In this document: positions 6,940-7,690 of the stretch, piece by piece
How the letters are laid out: the number at the start of each line of letters is the position of its first letter
Numbering within the stretch: the stretch's first letter is position 1
Assembly: GCA_002748015.1 (NCBI GenBank)
Contig: PDRH01000053.1
Coordinates: 1-7,690 of the forward strand
Source of the DNA: Bacteroidota bacterium
Lineage (GTDB): Bacteria > Bacteroidota > Bacteroidia > Bacteroidales > CAJPTX01
Direction of reading: 5' to 3'
DNA: 7,690 bases
Translations under genes and position numbers: made by a program
The notes under the pieces: model-generated
The model's input: only the letters and a program-made list of their open reading frames with translations
Databases searched by the model: none
What the model was told of the DNA's origin: nothing

Positions 6940-7690
6940 CTAAGGAGCGGCGGGGGCGACTATCCGAAAACCAAGGAAGTCGTAGCAACAAGACTGGGGT
7001 TCTCCGGCTTCCCGATGCGCACTGCGGCTGGTCCAAGCCCCTTTGTTCCAGCCACCACCACGGTTTATGCGCATATCACCCGTAGCTGGTCCCTTCGGAT
7101 TCTCCTCCAGCTTATCTTCATTACCAGCGCCCTTGCACCCCTGATAGTAGTCCTCACTGTACCAGTCCGAACACCACTCACACACGTTACCGTACATGTC
7201 GTACAGGCCGAAAGCATTCTTTTCGTACTGCCCTACTGCCCGCGTTCGCCCGTCCTCCTGCCAAGGGCTCCACAAGATATTCGCCTGCTCGAACGTCAAT
7301 GTATCCCCAAAGCTAAACCTCGTCGTGCTCCCCGCACGGCAAGCGTACTCCCACTGCGCTTCAGTCGGGAGCGTCACGCCATGGCCGACCCACTTGCAGA
7401 AGGCCTGGGCATCATCATACGATACGCAAACCACGGGCTGGTTCGCACCCTTGAACCTATCGTCCAAATCCGGGTAGTGCGAGCTGCTCTTCTTCACCGC
7501 ATCCCACTCAGCCCCCCCCTTGGCCTCCATCACCCAAAGGAACTGATCATACTGCGCATTCGTAACCTCCGTCGCACTCATCCAGAAGCCCGAAAGCTTA
7601 ACCCGGTGCTGCGGCTTCTCATTATCACGCGCATAGGGGTCGGAATCGGAGCTGCCCATCAGGAACTCCCCCCCCTCCACCCACACCCAC
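6940..7690 (-). CDS. SUMF1/FGE-fold protein, 5' end outside window
   Basis: The C-terminal 249 or so residues of a SUMF1 (formylglycine-generating-enzyme-sulfatase, PF03781) domain, a C-type-lectin-like fold. Counting from V at 7686, the family motifs appear in order: VEGGEFLMGS (3-12), TEVTNAQY (39-46), PVVCVSYDDAQAFCKW (84-99), LPTEAQWEYACRAG (106-119), FGLYDMYGNVCEWCSDWY (159-176), RGGGWNKG (209-216) and GFRIV (239-243). The frame stays open to the window edge, so the true start and any signal peptide lie beyond 7690. In true FGE the segment after RGGS carries the two catalytic cysteines; here it reads WNKGAWTSRSAHR and has none. A CC pair occurs later, at 233-234. It is therefore probably not a sulfatase-activating enzyme but a structural, ligand-binding or regulatory SUMF1 homologue, as is common in Bacteroidota. 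The product and location are unresolved. Confidence 0.88.
   Translation of the reverse strand, partial: WVWVEGGEFLMGSSDSDPYARDNEKPQHRVKLSGFWMSATEVTNAQYDQFLWVMEAKGGAEWDAVKKSSSHYPDLDDRFKGANQPVVCVSYDDAQAFCKWVGHGVTLPTEAQWEYACRAGSTTRFSFGDTLTFEQANILWSPWQEDGRTRAVGQYEKNAFGLYDMYGNVCEWCSDWYSEDYYQGCKGAGNEDKLEENPKGPATGDMRINRGGGWNKGAWTSRSAHREAGEPQSCCYDFLGFRIVAPAAP

Noticed and set aside
7196..7477. Plus-strand 93-aa open frame opposite the SUMF1 gene
   Set aside because: The minus strand encodes clear SUMF1 motifs throughout this stretch.
6940..7690. SUMF1 (C-type-lectin-like) gene as the target of a diversity-generating retroelement
   Set aside because: Such folds are known DGR targets, but I saw no reverse transcriptase gene, no template copy of the gene's 3' end and no A-biased variable repeat in the window.

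Overview
The window looks like chromosomal DNA from a Bacteroidota bacterium, probably Bacteroidales and possibly a Porphyromonas-like genome with moderately high GC. The genus is a guess. The reasons are the protein families present (a YiiX-type lipoprotein, a SUMF1-fold protein, a WGR-domain protein and a beta-helix lipoprotein), loose Bacteroidota-type lipoboxes, weak Shine-Dalgarno signals, and one candidate promoter of the Bacteroidota -33/-7 type.

Layout, left to right. Positions 84-1152 hold two minus-strand genes: a 127-residue conserved protein of unknown function (769-1152), followed by a YiiX/YaeF-like permuted papain-fold lipoprotein (84-716). Positions 1183-2999 are a plus-strand block of decay. 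It contains a 5'- and 3'-truncated, multiply frameshifted remnant of a GmrSD/DUF262-DUF1524 HNH nuclease (a type IV restriction family) and a second small frameshifted gene that I do not recognise. An imperfect 19-bp-arm hairpin (3001-3050) separates this block from the minus-strand genes to its right. Positions 3094-6737 hold a WGR-domain protein (590 aa) and, upstream of it, a large parallel beta-helix lipoprotein (589 aa). Positions 6940-7690 hold the 3' part of a SUMF1 (formylglycine-generating-enzyme fold) gene that enters from beyond the right edge. It is followed by a plausible rho-independent terminator.

How the genes may relate: the beta-helix lipoprotein and the WGR protein are co-oriented and adjacent, but a 101-bp gap with a candidate promoter leaves it open whether they are one operon. 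The terminator after the SUMF1 gene suggests it is a separate unit. The broken GmrSD-like gene marks this spot as a former site of an anti-phage gene. I found no complete new defence system, RNA gene, CRISPR array or insertion sequence. The points most worth a second look are the reconstructable GmrSD remnant, the concentration of frameshifts in the plus-strand block only, the beta-helix/WGR pair, and three G8 tracts in or just after the SUMF1 gene.
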